NCBI GenBank assembly: GCA_947177165.1
Contig: CAMWTP010000019.1
Span: 22,910 to 86,909 of the forward strand
Length of the DNA: 64,000 nt
Direction of reading: 5' to 3'
DNA from: an uncultured Lachnospiraceae bacterium
Lineage (GTDB): Bacteria > Bacillota > Clostridia > Lachnospirales > Lachnospiraceae
This document shows positions 24,535-33,452 of the stretch, piece after piece. Numbering within the stretch: position 1 is the stretch's first letter; every line of letters begins with the position of its first letter. Made by a program: the position numbers and the translations under genes. The notes below the pieces were generated by a model. That model saw nothing but the letters and a program-made list of their open reading frames with translations. It did not search any database and had not been told where the DNA came from.

Positions 24535-27500
24535 TTACAGTCCCATATTCTCATATACCCTGCACATCATATGAGACGGCTCAATCGCTGTGGCTTCCCT
24601 CAGGAAACCATCCGCTTTCTTCTGATCTCCAAGCCCCATATTTCCAAGTGCCATCAGATAATAACAGTGTGCGCGGTTCTTCGCAGTATAATCCTCGTCA
24701 AAGATCAGGAAATCCGGCAGGGATACCGCAAAGTATTCAATCTTCACCTGATCCGCAAGGTGCTGCTCCCCGTAATCGATCAGGCGGTAAAACCGAGATC
24801 GCGCTTCCCTCACTTTGCCCAGCTTCAGGTACGCCAGTCCCTGATACAGGATCATATCGGCAGGCTGGTCATTATAGTACATTGCCCCCGCCGGCTCGTC
24901 CGTGCCGGTCGTGGCAGTCTCATAACATTCTCTTGCTTCCTCGTCTCTGCCCTGCCCCTCCAGCGCCAGTCCCAGACGATAATAGAGATGGTTGTCCTTC
25001 GTTCCTTCCAGCCTGCCCTCCCCCAGATTTTCCGGGTAGACAAGCGCATCCCGCAGCAGCTTTTCCGCATCCGCAAAACGCTTTTCACCAAGCGCCTTTC
25101 CCGCCATTCCGAGGAGCGCCAGCGTATACTGTGTGGTGATCTTACCCTCTCCGCCTTCCCATGGGTGAAAACGGTGCCCCATGATGCACGCATACGCCTT
25201 CTCATGATCACCCGTCAGGTTCACCAGCGTGATATATTCGGCATAAAGGTCATCGCGCCTGTCGATCAGCTCCCTGTGTGCCTCATACTCTGCCAGACGT
25301 TCCCCGAACGTCCAGCCCAGCTTCCTGTGCAGCTGGTCAAGCTCCAGGAAAATGCGCACGTCCGCTGTATCCAGCGAAAAAGCTTTCTCCATCGCTGTCT
25401 CTGCCTTATTGGCATCCTTTGCCTTATTGTAATAAGCCAGCGACAGGTTTCTCCACGCTGTAGGAAACTGCGGATCCGCCTCCACAGATGCCTCCCAGAG
25501 TTCCACAGACTGCTCCCACTGCAGCTTATCGTAATACAGATTGCCCAGATAATAGCATGCCTTTGCCCTGCAGCCATTTTTGATGGCAAAACGGAGCACT
25601 GCGATATCCTCCAGCTTGTTCGGGAAACAGTAATCCGGCACTGCTTTTTCTGCCCGTTCAAGCAGTTCTTTTGCGGCATTATGCTGCCCCATACAGTCTG
25701 CATAATAAGCCCTGTAATAATACAGCATGGGATACTCTTTCGTGCATGCGCCGAGAACCTCCATGGCTTCCTCATAAGCGCCAAACTCTGCATAGTCTCT
25801 TGCCATCATCAGGTAATTCTCCTGAAAATCCCGCATTGTTGTATTGAGCGCTGTTCTTAATTCAGCGGCATCCGCGCTGTTTATGATGACCTGTTCATTG
25901 CAGGAGACAAAGTCAAACGGATCAAGTGTGAGATTCTCTGAAATCCACGCAGCCGCCTGTCCCTCTTTTCCCAGTTTTCGCAGCAGATACGCTTTTAATC
26001 CTCTCGCCTTGATGTGGTGGGCATTTTTTACCAGCGTCTTTTCCACATGGTCATAAGCCCTGGAATATTTCTTTTGCTGCGCGTCGATGGCCGCCAAATA
26101 ATAGAATGACATCTCCTGCTGTTCGTTGCTCCAGGTCGCTTTGTAAAAAGCATCATAGGCTTCCTCTGTTTTATTCTGATAAAAAAGTACCAGCCCCAGC
26201 AGATAATAGGACTCGCTGTTATATGGATTCGGGTTTCTCTCGGTCAGCCGCTCCAGCGCTTTCCTGAAATGCTTCTCTGCGTCAGCAAACCGCCCCCGCC
26301 GCATCAGCAGCAGTCCATAAGCGTCATTGATGCGGATGTCACCGGGATCACGCTTTAAGCCCTCCAGATAATAGGGATCCGGCAGATAGGTGGCATGGCG
26401 GTACTGCTCGATGTGCTGTCCGGTCAGATACAGTTCCTCGTTCGTCATGATCTCCTGCGGCTCTTTTGCTGCCCGGGCCGGTTCCGGAAGCTTTGGGATT
26501 TCCTGTCTTTCCGGCTGGTACGCTGCCAGACATCTTCCGTCTGCGCAGACTGCCAGATGCAGTTCCTCCTCCCTGACACCATTTGGCAAGTGAACAGTTG
26601 TTTCATAAATATCAACTGGGGAAATCTTTGCCGTTTCATCCAGTATCTTCTGTCCAGCCGCCGTCAGTACGATCTCGGCGTTCTCGTACACGCTGGTCGC
26701 ATAGACGATCACCCTGGCTGTCTCCCCGTCACAGGAGAGATGGACAGCCGCCTCTGTCGTGGCATTTTTCACCTGTCCGACTGCCTTGTAAGGCATGAAA
26801 TACTGTTTGAATGTCTTTTCCTCAAAAGGCTTCAGCCATGTAAAATCAGGCTGATTGTCCGTGAACACACCTGTCATCAGCTCCACATAAGGGCCGTCCT
26901 CATCCGTCAGGTTTCTGTCCCATGCCTTCCCAAAATCACCGCATCCCCATGTCCACTGCTTCTTTCCGGGAGAAATGTGGTGATCCGCCACATGCAGGAT
27001 CCCGGCTCCCACGCCATAGTCATATCCGCCCACAAAATCATACTTGGACTTCTCCGCCATATAGGAAGTGGGGACTGGAATATTTTTGTAGCAGGATATG
27101 TCCACGCCCTCGCTGTAGTCCTTCTTGTAATAAATACCTGTCGCAATCGGGAAACGTGATACGTCCCTCCTGCCATGGTCCATCACCGCATGCACATCGG
27201 GCGGAAAGACAGACTGCGTATTGTCGTTGACCGGAACGGCAGGGTTTGCCCACCACAGGAATGTCTGCGGCGTGGATGTCCGGTTATAGAGCTGCCCGGT
27301 TATTTCTATATAGGCTTTTCCGGGATAAAGGGTGAATATCATCAGGCCTTTCGTACCGTACATCTGGTCAACATCGTGCAAAAGCACGGACGCACTTCCG
27401 TCCTCATTTTCTCTGCATATATAGTCGACGGGCAAAAATGTGGTCGGCCTGTGATGCTGGGGCCAGTTAAATTCGATTCCCCCGGAAATCCATGGTCCTG

Positions 27501-27819
27501 TCAGCCCGACAAGCGCCGGTTTGATCACATGATTATAGTACACAAAATCATAGCCGTTGGTTTTGTCGTATGCGCGCTGGATCCTGCCGCCAAGTTCCGG
27601 CAGCACCATCACCTTTATGTACTCATTCTCCAGCCACACCGCGGTGTATTCCTTATCCCGCTTCTCATCACTGATCTTCTCGACCGTGGGATAGGGATAA
27701 ACCTTTCCACAGCTGCCCTGATATACGCGCTTATCCAGGAAGATCGGATTTTTCTCCGCTTCCTGTACTTCATAGGTAGGAATGAGGATCTTCTCTACCC
27801 AGACTTTTGCATTGCTCAT
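24535..27819 (-). CDS. DUF5107 domain / TPR-repeat protein
   Basis: 1094 residues. The N-terminal ~450 residues form a DUF5107 domain, expected to be a galactose-mutarotase-like supersandwich: LPELGGRIQRAYDK, GGIEFNWPQHHRPTTF, TFLWWANPAV. The C-terminal ~600 residues are TPR repeats (for example YYLGNLYYDKLQWEQSVELW). There is no signal peptide. The family occurs next to carbohydrate-degradation genes in gut bacteria; I know of no settled activity, but the supersandwich fold and conserved acidic/aromatic residues suggest sugar binding or catalysis. GGAGG precedes the ATG by five bases. It is divergent from the AraC-type gene, which probably controls it. Confidence 0.85.
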   Translation of the reverse strand: MSNAKVWVEKILIPTYEVQEAEKNPIFLDKRVYQGSCGKVYPYPTVEKISDEKRDKEYTAVWLENEYIKVMVLPELGGRIQRAYDKTNGYDFVYYNHVIKPALVGLTGPWISGGIEFNWPQHHRPTTFLPVDYICRENEDGSASVLLHDVDQMYGTKGLMIFTLYPGKAYIEITGQLYNRTSTPQTFLWWANPAVPVNDNTQSVFPPDVHAVMDHGRRDVSRFPIATGIYYKKDYSEGVDISCYKNIPVPTSYMAEKSKYDFVGGYDYGVGAGILHVADHHISPGKKQWTWGCGDFGKAWDRNLTDEDGPYVELMTGVFTDNQPDFTWLKPFEEKTFKQYFMPYKAVGQVKNATTEAAVHLSCDGETARVIVYATSVYENAEIVLTAAGQKILDETAKISPVDIYETTVHLPNGVREEELHLAVCADGRCLAAYQPERQEIPKLPEPARAAKEPQEIMTNEELYLTGQHIEQYRHATYLPDPYYLEGLKRDPGDIRINDAYGLLLMRRGRFADAEKHFRKALERLTERNPNPYNSESYYLLGLVLFYQNKTEEAYDAFYKATWSNEQQEMSFYYLAAIDAQQKKYSRAYDHVEKTLVKNAHHIKARGLKAYLLRKLGKEGQAAAWISENLTLDPFDFVSCNEQVIINSADAAELRTALNTTMRDFQENYLMMARDYAEFGAYEEAMEVLGACTKEYPMLYYYRAYYADCMGQHNAAKELLERAEKAVPDYCFPNKLEDIAVLRFAIKNGCRAKACYYLGNLYYDKLQWEQSVELWEASVEADPQFPTAWRNLSLAYYNKAKDANKAETAMEKAFSLDTADVRIFLELDQLHRKLGWTFGERLAEYEAHRELIDRRDDLYAEYITLVNLTGDHEKAYACIMGHRFHPWEGGEGKITTQYTLALLGMAGKALGEKRFADAEKLLRDALVYPENLGEGRLEGTKDNHLYYRLGLALEGQGRDEEARECYETATTGTDEPAGAMYYNDQPADMILYQGLAYLKLGKVREARSRFYRLIDYGEQHLADQVKIEYFAVSLPDFLIFDEDYTAKNRAHCYYLMALGNMGLGDQKKADGFLREATAIEPSHMMCRVYENMGL

Positions 27820-28124
27820 GATTGCCTCCTTTTTCCGTTCAAAGCATTCCTGTTGCCTGCCATCGCTTCGTGGCTTTCAACATTTTGCCGAACATCAAAT
27901 TTTTGCTTTTTCTTTTCAGGAACGATACAAAAAAACGTGATACGATCTTCATATGATGTTTTGCACAGTTCCTTATCTCAACAATAAAAATATAACGCAA
28001 TCTTATCAGAAAATCATTATGCCCGTTTGCTGATTTATTCATATTTTTTGCTGTTGTAATTTTCATGGATTTCTTATAAGATAAGATAAAAAAGACTATT
28101 ACATTTTGAGAGGAGTCAGCCGTT
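27820..28124. promoter_or_regulatory. Divergent promoter region, DUF5107 gene and AraC-type gene
   Basis: The AT-rich intergenic carries, on the minus strand, ATAAGGAACTGT (27974-27985), identical to a half of the dyad at the rhamnosidase gene, with a second GGAAC-type half facing it at about 27918. TATATT elements lie just upstream of it. It is a plausible operator region for the adjacent AraC-type regulator. Confidence 0.5.
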
Positions 28125-28973
28125 ATGAAATCCTTCGAAGAATACGTTTCCCCGGAATCGGATTATTTCATCTATTCCCCCAGCAGAATGGCTCTGGACA
28201 TGTTTCTGTATCCCCTGCAGTGCGGTTTCTTTTCCTATCTTCCCGGCTACAGCCTGACGCGGGAATCCTTTGACAGCTTCCTGCTCATGTATATCCAGAA
28301 GGGCGGGCTGAGCCTGACTTTTGAGGGCACTGCGCAGTGCGTTACAGCCGGCCATTTCGTGCTGCTGGACTGTTATAAGCTGCACTCCTATTCCACCACC
28401 ACAGGCTGGGAGTGCATCTGGTGTCATTTTGACAGCATCACTGCCCGGTCCTATTACAACAGTATCGTCTCCCGGCTGGGCAATGTCTTTTCCATGCCTG
28501 ACACCTATCCGGTCCTGAAGAAACTGACGGCTATCCTGAAGATTTTCGATAGCAGCGCTCTGGTACAGGAACCGTTGCTTTCCAAGTACCTCACGGACAT
28601 CTTTACAGAGTTCCTGCTCTACACGCCCATGAATGTACATTCCCGCGATTATGCGGTGATGGCGGAAGAGACGATCACCTACATCAACGAGCATTTCAGG
28701 GAGGACATCACGGTGGAAGAACTGGCTTATCGCGCGGGATTAAGCCAGTATCATTTCATCCGCATTTTTAAAAAGGAGACAGGGTTCACCCCGCATGAAT
28801 ATCTTGTCAACACGCGCATTGCCACAGCAAGATATCTGCTCAAAAACTCTCGCCTGCCGGTGAAGGACATCTGCTATGCCACCGGCTTTTCCAGCGAGAG
28901 TGTGTTCTGCGGCGCATTTAAACGGCGTCAGGGCATGACTCCGAACCAGTACCGGTCATCAGAGCAGGGATAA
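28125..28973 (+). CDS. AraC-family transcriptional regulator
   Basis: 282 residues: an N-terminal cupin-like ligand domain (about 20-140) and a C-terminal double HTH (about 180-280) with AYRAGLSQYHFIRIFKKETG and ICYATGFSSESVFCGAFKRR. It should bind a sugar inducer and activate the divergent DUF5107 gene and perhaps the rhamnosidase gene, which shares a leader motif. It is convergent with the exo-lyase gene, leaving only 15 bases. Confidence 0.88.
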   Translation: MKSFEEYVSPESDYFIYSPSRMALDMFLYPLQCGFFSYLPGYSLTRESFDSFLLMYIQKGGLSLTFEGTAQCVTAGHFVLLDCYKLHSYSTTTGWECIWCHFDSITARSYYNSIVSRLGNVFSMPDTYPVLKKLTAILKIFDSSALVQEPLLSKYLTDIFTEFLLYTPMNVHSRDYAVMAEETITYINEHFREDITVEELAYRAGLSQYHFIRIFKKETGFTPHEYLVNTRIATARYLLKNSRLPVKDICYATGFSSESVFCGAFKRRQGMTPNQYRSSEQG

Positions 28974-28988
28974 AAATTAAATCCAAAA

Positions 28989-31655
28989 TTATATGAACTC
29001 CTCCAAGCCTTCTGCCTGTCGCACCAACTCCCAACACTCTTCCATCGTGTCAGGCAGGTATTCCGGTATAAACTCCATACACATTATCACATTCAGGCAC
29101 CACTGGGAGGTATAATTTGTGGAAATGCCTACAATTTCTTTCCGGCATACTCCACTAATATCCTGTTCATATGCCACCTGTTCAAACCCATCCTTCCCCA
29201 AGGTTTTGTACAGACTTCCAAATAACACTCCCCAAGTCAATCGGGCAAGCTGCCCATCTTTATTTTTCATGGCACTGTAAGCAGCTATCCCGGCTGCAAA
29301 CATTGGCCATGAAAAAGGTCTGTTTTTAATCTGTCCCTTAGTAAGTCGGATTTTTTCCTCCCTGCTTTTATAATAGAAAGCCCCAAGATCAGAAAGCATG
29401 TTTTTCAACCGGTCATCTTCCAAAATATCAGCTGTCTCCAGCCAGACCTGCGGACCTCCCATACAGATCTGCAGATGCTGGTTTGGTGTATCTTCTATCT
29501 CACCATAATAGATCAGTCTGCTCTTTTCCGGCTCATATAAATAATCCGGTCCAGAAGCAAACCGATAAGGCGTTGCTTCCAGATCTGATATGCCCTGCAG
29601 AATTTTATTCCGATACACATCATCCAACGTTTGTTCGTATTGAGTCATCCAGTTAGAGACATAGGAAGACCAGTCTGGACCACTTCGCACCCATGGACGA
29701 GTGCTTCCGTCTTCCAGCTCTACTTGCCCATGTCGAAAACAGGCAAATGAGAGGTCACTATCCTTTGTTTCTTCAAAAATATCACTGAGACGCAGTTCCC
29801 CTGTCAGATAATATAAAATACGATGGTGCCCTGCCATGGAAATCCGAGGTTCTTTACAGGAACAGCCCCAGTGTCGCACATTATGCCGGGATCCCAGTCC
29901 CTTACATTTCCCAAAATGATACAGATCCACCTCCGAACAATGTCTGCTCATAGCTTCCATCATGGAAAAAACATCCTCGCGCCCTGTACGCAGGAAATAC
30001 AGCCCCAGCCAGTAAGTCGGTACAAGCTCCGTATTCTGCCATGCGAAACCACCCACGTCATACTTCCAGCAATGCCGAACACTATCATAAGTGTGCATTA
30101 CATCACCATAGTCAAAAAGCCCATACCAGTCCCGTTTTTCCACTTCCTGCTTGTAAAAAAGAAAGGCTTTTTCCATCTGGCTTTCCAGCCATTCCCTGAC
30201 AGGATTGCCTTGTACTTTCTGTCCCCAGTATCCAAACGCTCTCTTTTCATGATAATATGCTGGTTTCGCCACATACACTGAGGGCTTCTGTATCCTGTCT
30301 CCAAACGCTTCCAACTCCTGCTGCGATACCATCTGTCTCGTAAAACACACCCTGCATTCACTGGTCACGCCAATCCCCTGGGCACAGGCACCCATCTCCT
30401 CGAATCCCTCATAGCAGGTCCGCGGATAGCTCTTTTTGTCATAATGACGAAAATCATAGCTTTTCGCCTCTGGACAGTAAAACCATGCTGTTGCAGTGGC
30501 GGACGTATTGCCTAGTCCGTCCACCTCAAGACCTGACGGATACTTTTGCCAGAAATCCCGGTTTCCCAGAAGGATGCCGCCCTCTTTGTGATTGACTGCC
30601 ATGACGCCGGACGCGCGCCTTCCCTGTCTGCCGGTCAACGCACAGCAGTCATGATGGGTCTGCTTCATAACCGCATAATGATATGCACTGTCCTGAAACA
30701 GGCAGAATCTATTCCAAACCGGAAGTTCTGCTGCAGCGCTCTGCACATCGGAATTCGCAGAATAATCAACAAACGCCCCCTGCATCTGCTTTCTCAAAAT
30801 TTCCGGTGATAACCTGGGGGAACTGCTGGCAAGTGTCACGGCACACTCATGAAATACCGAATCGTCCGTCCCGAATTGAATATGTCTGTCATAAGTCTCC
30901 CCTGCCATCGGAAGTTCCAGACGGATTCCCATGCCTTTTAGAAAGTCCCGCTGTTCCTCTCCGTCATAAAGAAATGTATGCATGAATCGGATTTCTGGGC
31001 TGTTATGCCAGCAGTACATCCGAATTATGAATGGAAAACTCGCATTCCCTTCTGTCACATGGTTTCCCCTGAAACAAAATACCGCCTGCAGAGGTCCTCC
31101 CTGCTCTAGTTCTACAGAACAAACCTCCCCTTCATAGTAACAGACCTCTGTCGTATATCGTTTTTTTTCTTCTGTCCTGTGTTCCAGTGCAAAAAATGGA
31201 TAAACCCGTTCGGCAAGCATTGTACCCCGCATCTGTACTTCCCGCACCAGAACTTTTTTTATATTACATCTGCCCCCTGATTTTGGCACACAAAAAGAAA
31301 CTGCTCCAGTATCCACAATATACTGCTCTTCATTCTGTAAGATATGGATACCCATATCAGCATGTGCTATTTCTCCCTGCATCGAATTATGGCCGTCCCT
31401 ATCTTTCCTTTGCGTTAAACTGCCCACTGGCAGAAGTTCCGCAGCATCTCCCATGGCATCGCTGTCAGCCGTATGGGAACTCCACTTAATACTTCCATCT
31501 GACCAATATGCCATTGCTTTTGACTGCACCGGGACTTCCTTTCCGCCTGCGCCAGTCAGAACAAACGACATATCTGTTACCTCACCTTTTCCCCATACAC
31601 CGCCAAAAGTAGTATATCCTCCCGTTTTCCGATTCTCCAGATTGTAAAATTTCAT
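28989..31655 (-). CDS. YetA / PcRGLX-type exo-rhamnogalacturonan lyase family protein
   Basis: 888 residues. The N-terminus carries the barrel motif of the PcRGLX/YetA group (VPVQSKAMAYWSDGSIKWSSHTA), followed by a beta-sandwich region and a large (alpha/alpha) toroid with GYWGQKVQG, MAGHHRILYYLTG and MCMGGPQVWLE-like stretches. Members cleave rhamnogalacturonan I from the chain end or are uncharacterised YetA homologues. No signal peptide. GGAGGG precedes the ATG. It is the last gene of the ABC/kinase/GH42/PL4 operon. Assignment to the lyase family is by pattern; activity is inferred. Confidence 0.75.
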   Translation of the reverse strand: MKFYNLENRKTGGYTTFGGVWGKGEVTDMSFVLTGAGGKEVPVQSKAMAYWSDGSIKWSSHTADSDAMGDAAELLPVGSLTQRKDRDGHNSMQGEIAHADMGIHILQNEEQYIVDTGAVSFCVPKSGGRCNIKKVLVREVQMRGTMLAERVYPFFALEHRTEEKKRYTTEVCYYEGEVCSVELEQGGPLQAVFCFRGNHVTEGNASFPFIIRMYCWHNSPEIRFMHTFLYDGEEQRDFLKGMGIRLELPMAGETYDRHIQFGTDDSVFHECAVTLASSSPRLSPEILRKQMQGAFVDYSANSDVQSAAAELPVWNRFCLFQDSAYHYAVMKQTHHDCCALTGRQGRRASGVMAVNHKEGGILLGNRDFWQKYPSGLEVDGLGNTSATATAWFYCPEAKSYDFRHYDKKSYPRTCYEGFEEMGACAQGIGVTSECRVCFTRQMVSQQELEAFGDRIQKPSVYVAKPAYYHEKRAFGYWGQKVQGNPVREWLESQMEKAFLFYKQEVEKRDWYGLFDYGDVMHTYDSVRHCWKYDVGGFAWQNTELVPTYWLGLYFLRTGREDVFSMMEAMSRHCSEVDLYHFGKCKGLGSRHNVRHWGCSCKEPRISMAGHHRILYYLTGELRLSDIFEETKDSDLSFACFRHGQVELEDGSTRPWVRSGPDWSSYVSNWMTQYEQTLDDVYRNKILQGISDLEATPYRFASGPDYLYEPEKSRLIYYGEIEDTPNQHLQICMGGPQVWLETADILEDDRLKNMLSDLGAFYYKSREEKIRLTKGQIKNRPFSWPMFAAGIAAYSAMKNKDGQLARLTWGVLFGSLYKTLGKDGFEQVAYEQDISGVCRKEIVGISTNYTSQWCLNVIMCMEFIPEYLPDTMEECWELVRQAEGLEEFI

Positions 31656-31691
31656 TTCATCCCTCCGATTTCCGGTATGGTTCGTTAAACA

Positions 31692-33422
31692 TCAAATCCC
31701 TGTTTCCCTTGTCAATAAAATTGTATCGTACATGAAACTTCCGCCGCTAATATTAAGCTCCAAAATGTTTTCCCCTTCACATAATACAGTAGGACTTACT
31801 GCTATTTTCAAACGATGGTATCTTCCATTTGTTGTAGCGCTCCTATAAACTGCACCATCATTCACAAACACGTTCTCCTGCAGCAGCCTATGATTCAGAA
31901 TGACTGACAGACAAGGCAGATCACGGTTATCAGTACCCTTTCTGCTGGCGCCGGCAATCGCAATAATCAGAAAACATTGTTCTGTCGGGATACTGTCCAT
32001 CTGAAAATGAATGTACCAGCTTCCTGTATGTGTCTGGGCATAATACCAGTCTTCTTCCTCTTTGCTCTGCCCAATATAAAAATGCACTACTTCCGGCACC
32101 ATATTCATCCATTTGTAATTGCGCAATTCACCGCCATAACAATATCCCTCACAGGTTCTTGTCGCTTTTCCAAGCTGCCAGATGGCTCTCTCGCCGGGAA
32201 GCTTCCAGGTAATGATTCCCAGATCCTGATCTGATTTTGTGATATCAATGTCATCAACCTGTAATTGATTCGTATTGCTTCCCCCAGTCTGATATGCAAA
32301 GAGAGAATATGTGTCAAAACGAACATGAGGGAGCGTGAAACGGCCGTCTGAGTCTGTTTCCGCATAATAGATGTATCCGGCAGACTGAAGCTCCAGCGGA
32401 AGATCCTTTTGACCTAAGATGACCATTGTCCGTCGGCATGGCGTGCCATCCTCAAAAAGGATCTGTCCAGATACACAGCTCCTAGTCAGCGGGTATAGAT
32501 CATCATGTACCCACTGATACGGCCATTTTTCTTTCTCACTCTCCACCTGCCTTTGGGCATCCTGAAATAACTCCCGCGGACTATCACCTTCGTTAAAGTA
32601 TTGATAAAACGGCCCGTACAATTTTTTCCATCCAATCGGAACATGCAGATTACCATTTCCAAAGTGCGCACCTGTAAAATAGTTCAGCACAATGCCATCA
32701 TAGTGAACCAGCAGCTCCTGTTTTAACGGCCCTCCGGGATAATATTCTGTAGATACTGGCATGATAAAGAAACCATATCCATGACCATATTGTCCCCACA
32801 ATGGATTTTGAGAAAAATGTCCTGCATAATCATATTTCGAATATACATCTCCGTTGGAATATCGCTCCCCATCAGGAAGACGATAGGTCTCATCCTGCAG
32901 TTTTTCATACTGCTCCATATATTTGTGTGTGGGCTGCAGCCCATGCCGTTCGCAGTTATATGCATGGTCAAAAACCCTGCTTCCACAGCGGTACACAATC
33001 CTGAATTCAGATAATTCAAATGGTGAATCTGTATTGTTGGCGCCAATGACATAAGAATAATAACCGCTTTCTCCCTGCATTAAGATAATATGTAATTCGA
33101 TCGCAAGAAACCCAGTGGTATCCACATAGGCAATATGTGCCATTTGATCATCATTTTCGATTACCTTTAATTTTGGAGAACAACAGTTACGGAAAGCACC
33201 TTCTGCATAGTAATCAACATAAAATGCACTCTTGCCATCCGTATCTGTACATTCTGGTAGATTTCTAACCAGTTCGACTCCATTTTTGCTGATCATGCCA
33301 AGTGTTCCATCTTCTTTCCACATCATAGAAAGAATGCCATTTGAAAGGACGCAGGAATTGCCTGACAAAGACAACGTCACAGGTTGCACAAAGGAATTAT
33401 CTTTTTTCATAATATCACTCAT
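31692..33422 (-). CDS. Rhamnogalacturonan lyase, PL4 type
   Basis: 576 residues in the three-domain PL4 layout: an N-terminal supersandwich (about 15-320, with SKYDYAGHFSQNPLWGQYGHG), a fibronectin-like middle domain (SGQILFEDGTP...TDSDGRFTLPHVR, about 340-400), and a C-terminal jelly roll (about 430-576, ending LELNISGGSFMYDTILL). PL4 enzymes cut the rhamnose-galacturonate bond of rhamnogalacturonan I by beta-elimination. No signal peptide, so it acts on imported oligosaccharides. AAGGAG lies six bases before the ATG. It is in the operon between the GH42 and exo-lyase genes. Confidence 0.82.
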   Translation of the reverse strand: MSDIMKKDNSFVQPVTLSLSGNSCVLSNGILSMMWKEDGTLGMISKNGVELVRNLPECTDTDGKSAFYVDYYAEGAFRNCCSPKLKVIENDDQMAHIAYVDTTGFLAIELHIILMQGESGYYSYVIGANNTDSPFELSEFRIVYRCGSRVFDHAYNCERHGLQPTHKYMEQYEKLQDETYRLPDGERYSNGDVYSKYDYAGHFSQNPLWGQYGHGYGFFIMPVSTEYYPGGPLKQELLVHYDGIVLNYFTGAHFGNGNLHVPIGWKKLYGPFYQYFNEGDSPRELFQDAQRQVESEKEKWPYQWVHDDLYPLTRSCVSGQILFEDGTPCRRTMVILGQKDLPLELQSAGYIYYAETDSDGRFTLPHVRFDTYSLFAYQTGGSNTNQLQVDDIDITKSDQDLGIITWKLPGERAIWQLGKATRTCEGYCYGGELRNYKWMNMVPEVVHFYIGQSKEEEDWYYAQTHTGSWYIHFQMDSIPTEQCFLIIAIAGASRKGTDNRDLPCLSVILNHRLLQENVFVNDGAVYRSATTNGRYHRLKIAVSPTVLCEGENILELNISGGSFMYDTILLTRETGI

Positions 33423-33452
33423 AATCTTCTCCTTTTATTTCACTGGCAGATT

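Noticed and set aside
24571..25860. 429-codon open frame antisense to the DUF5107-TPR gene
   Set aside because: Mirror of a GC-rich TPR coding region; no ribosome-binding site and no domain pattern.
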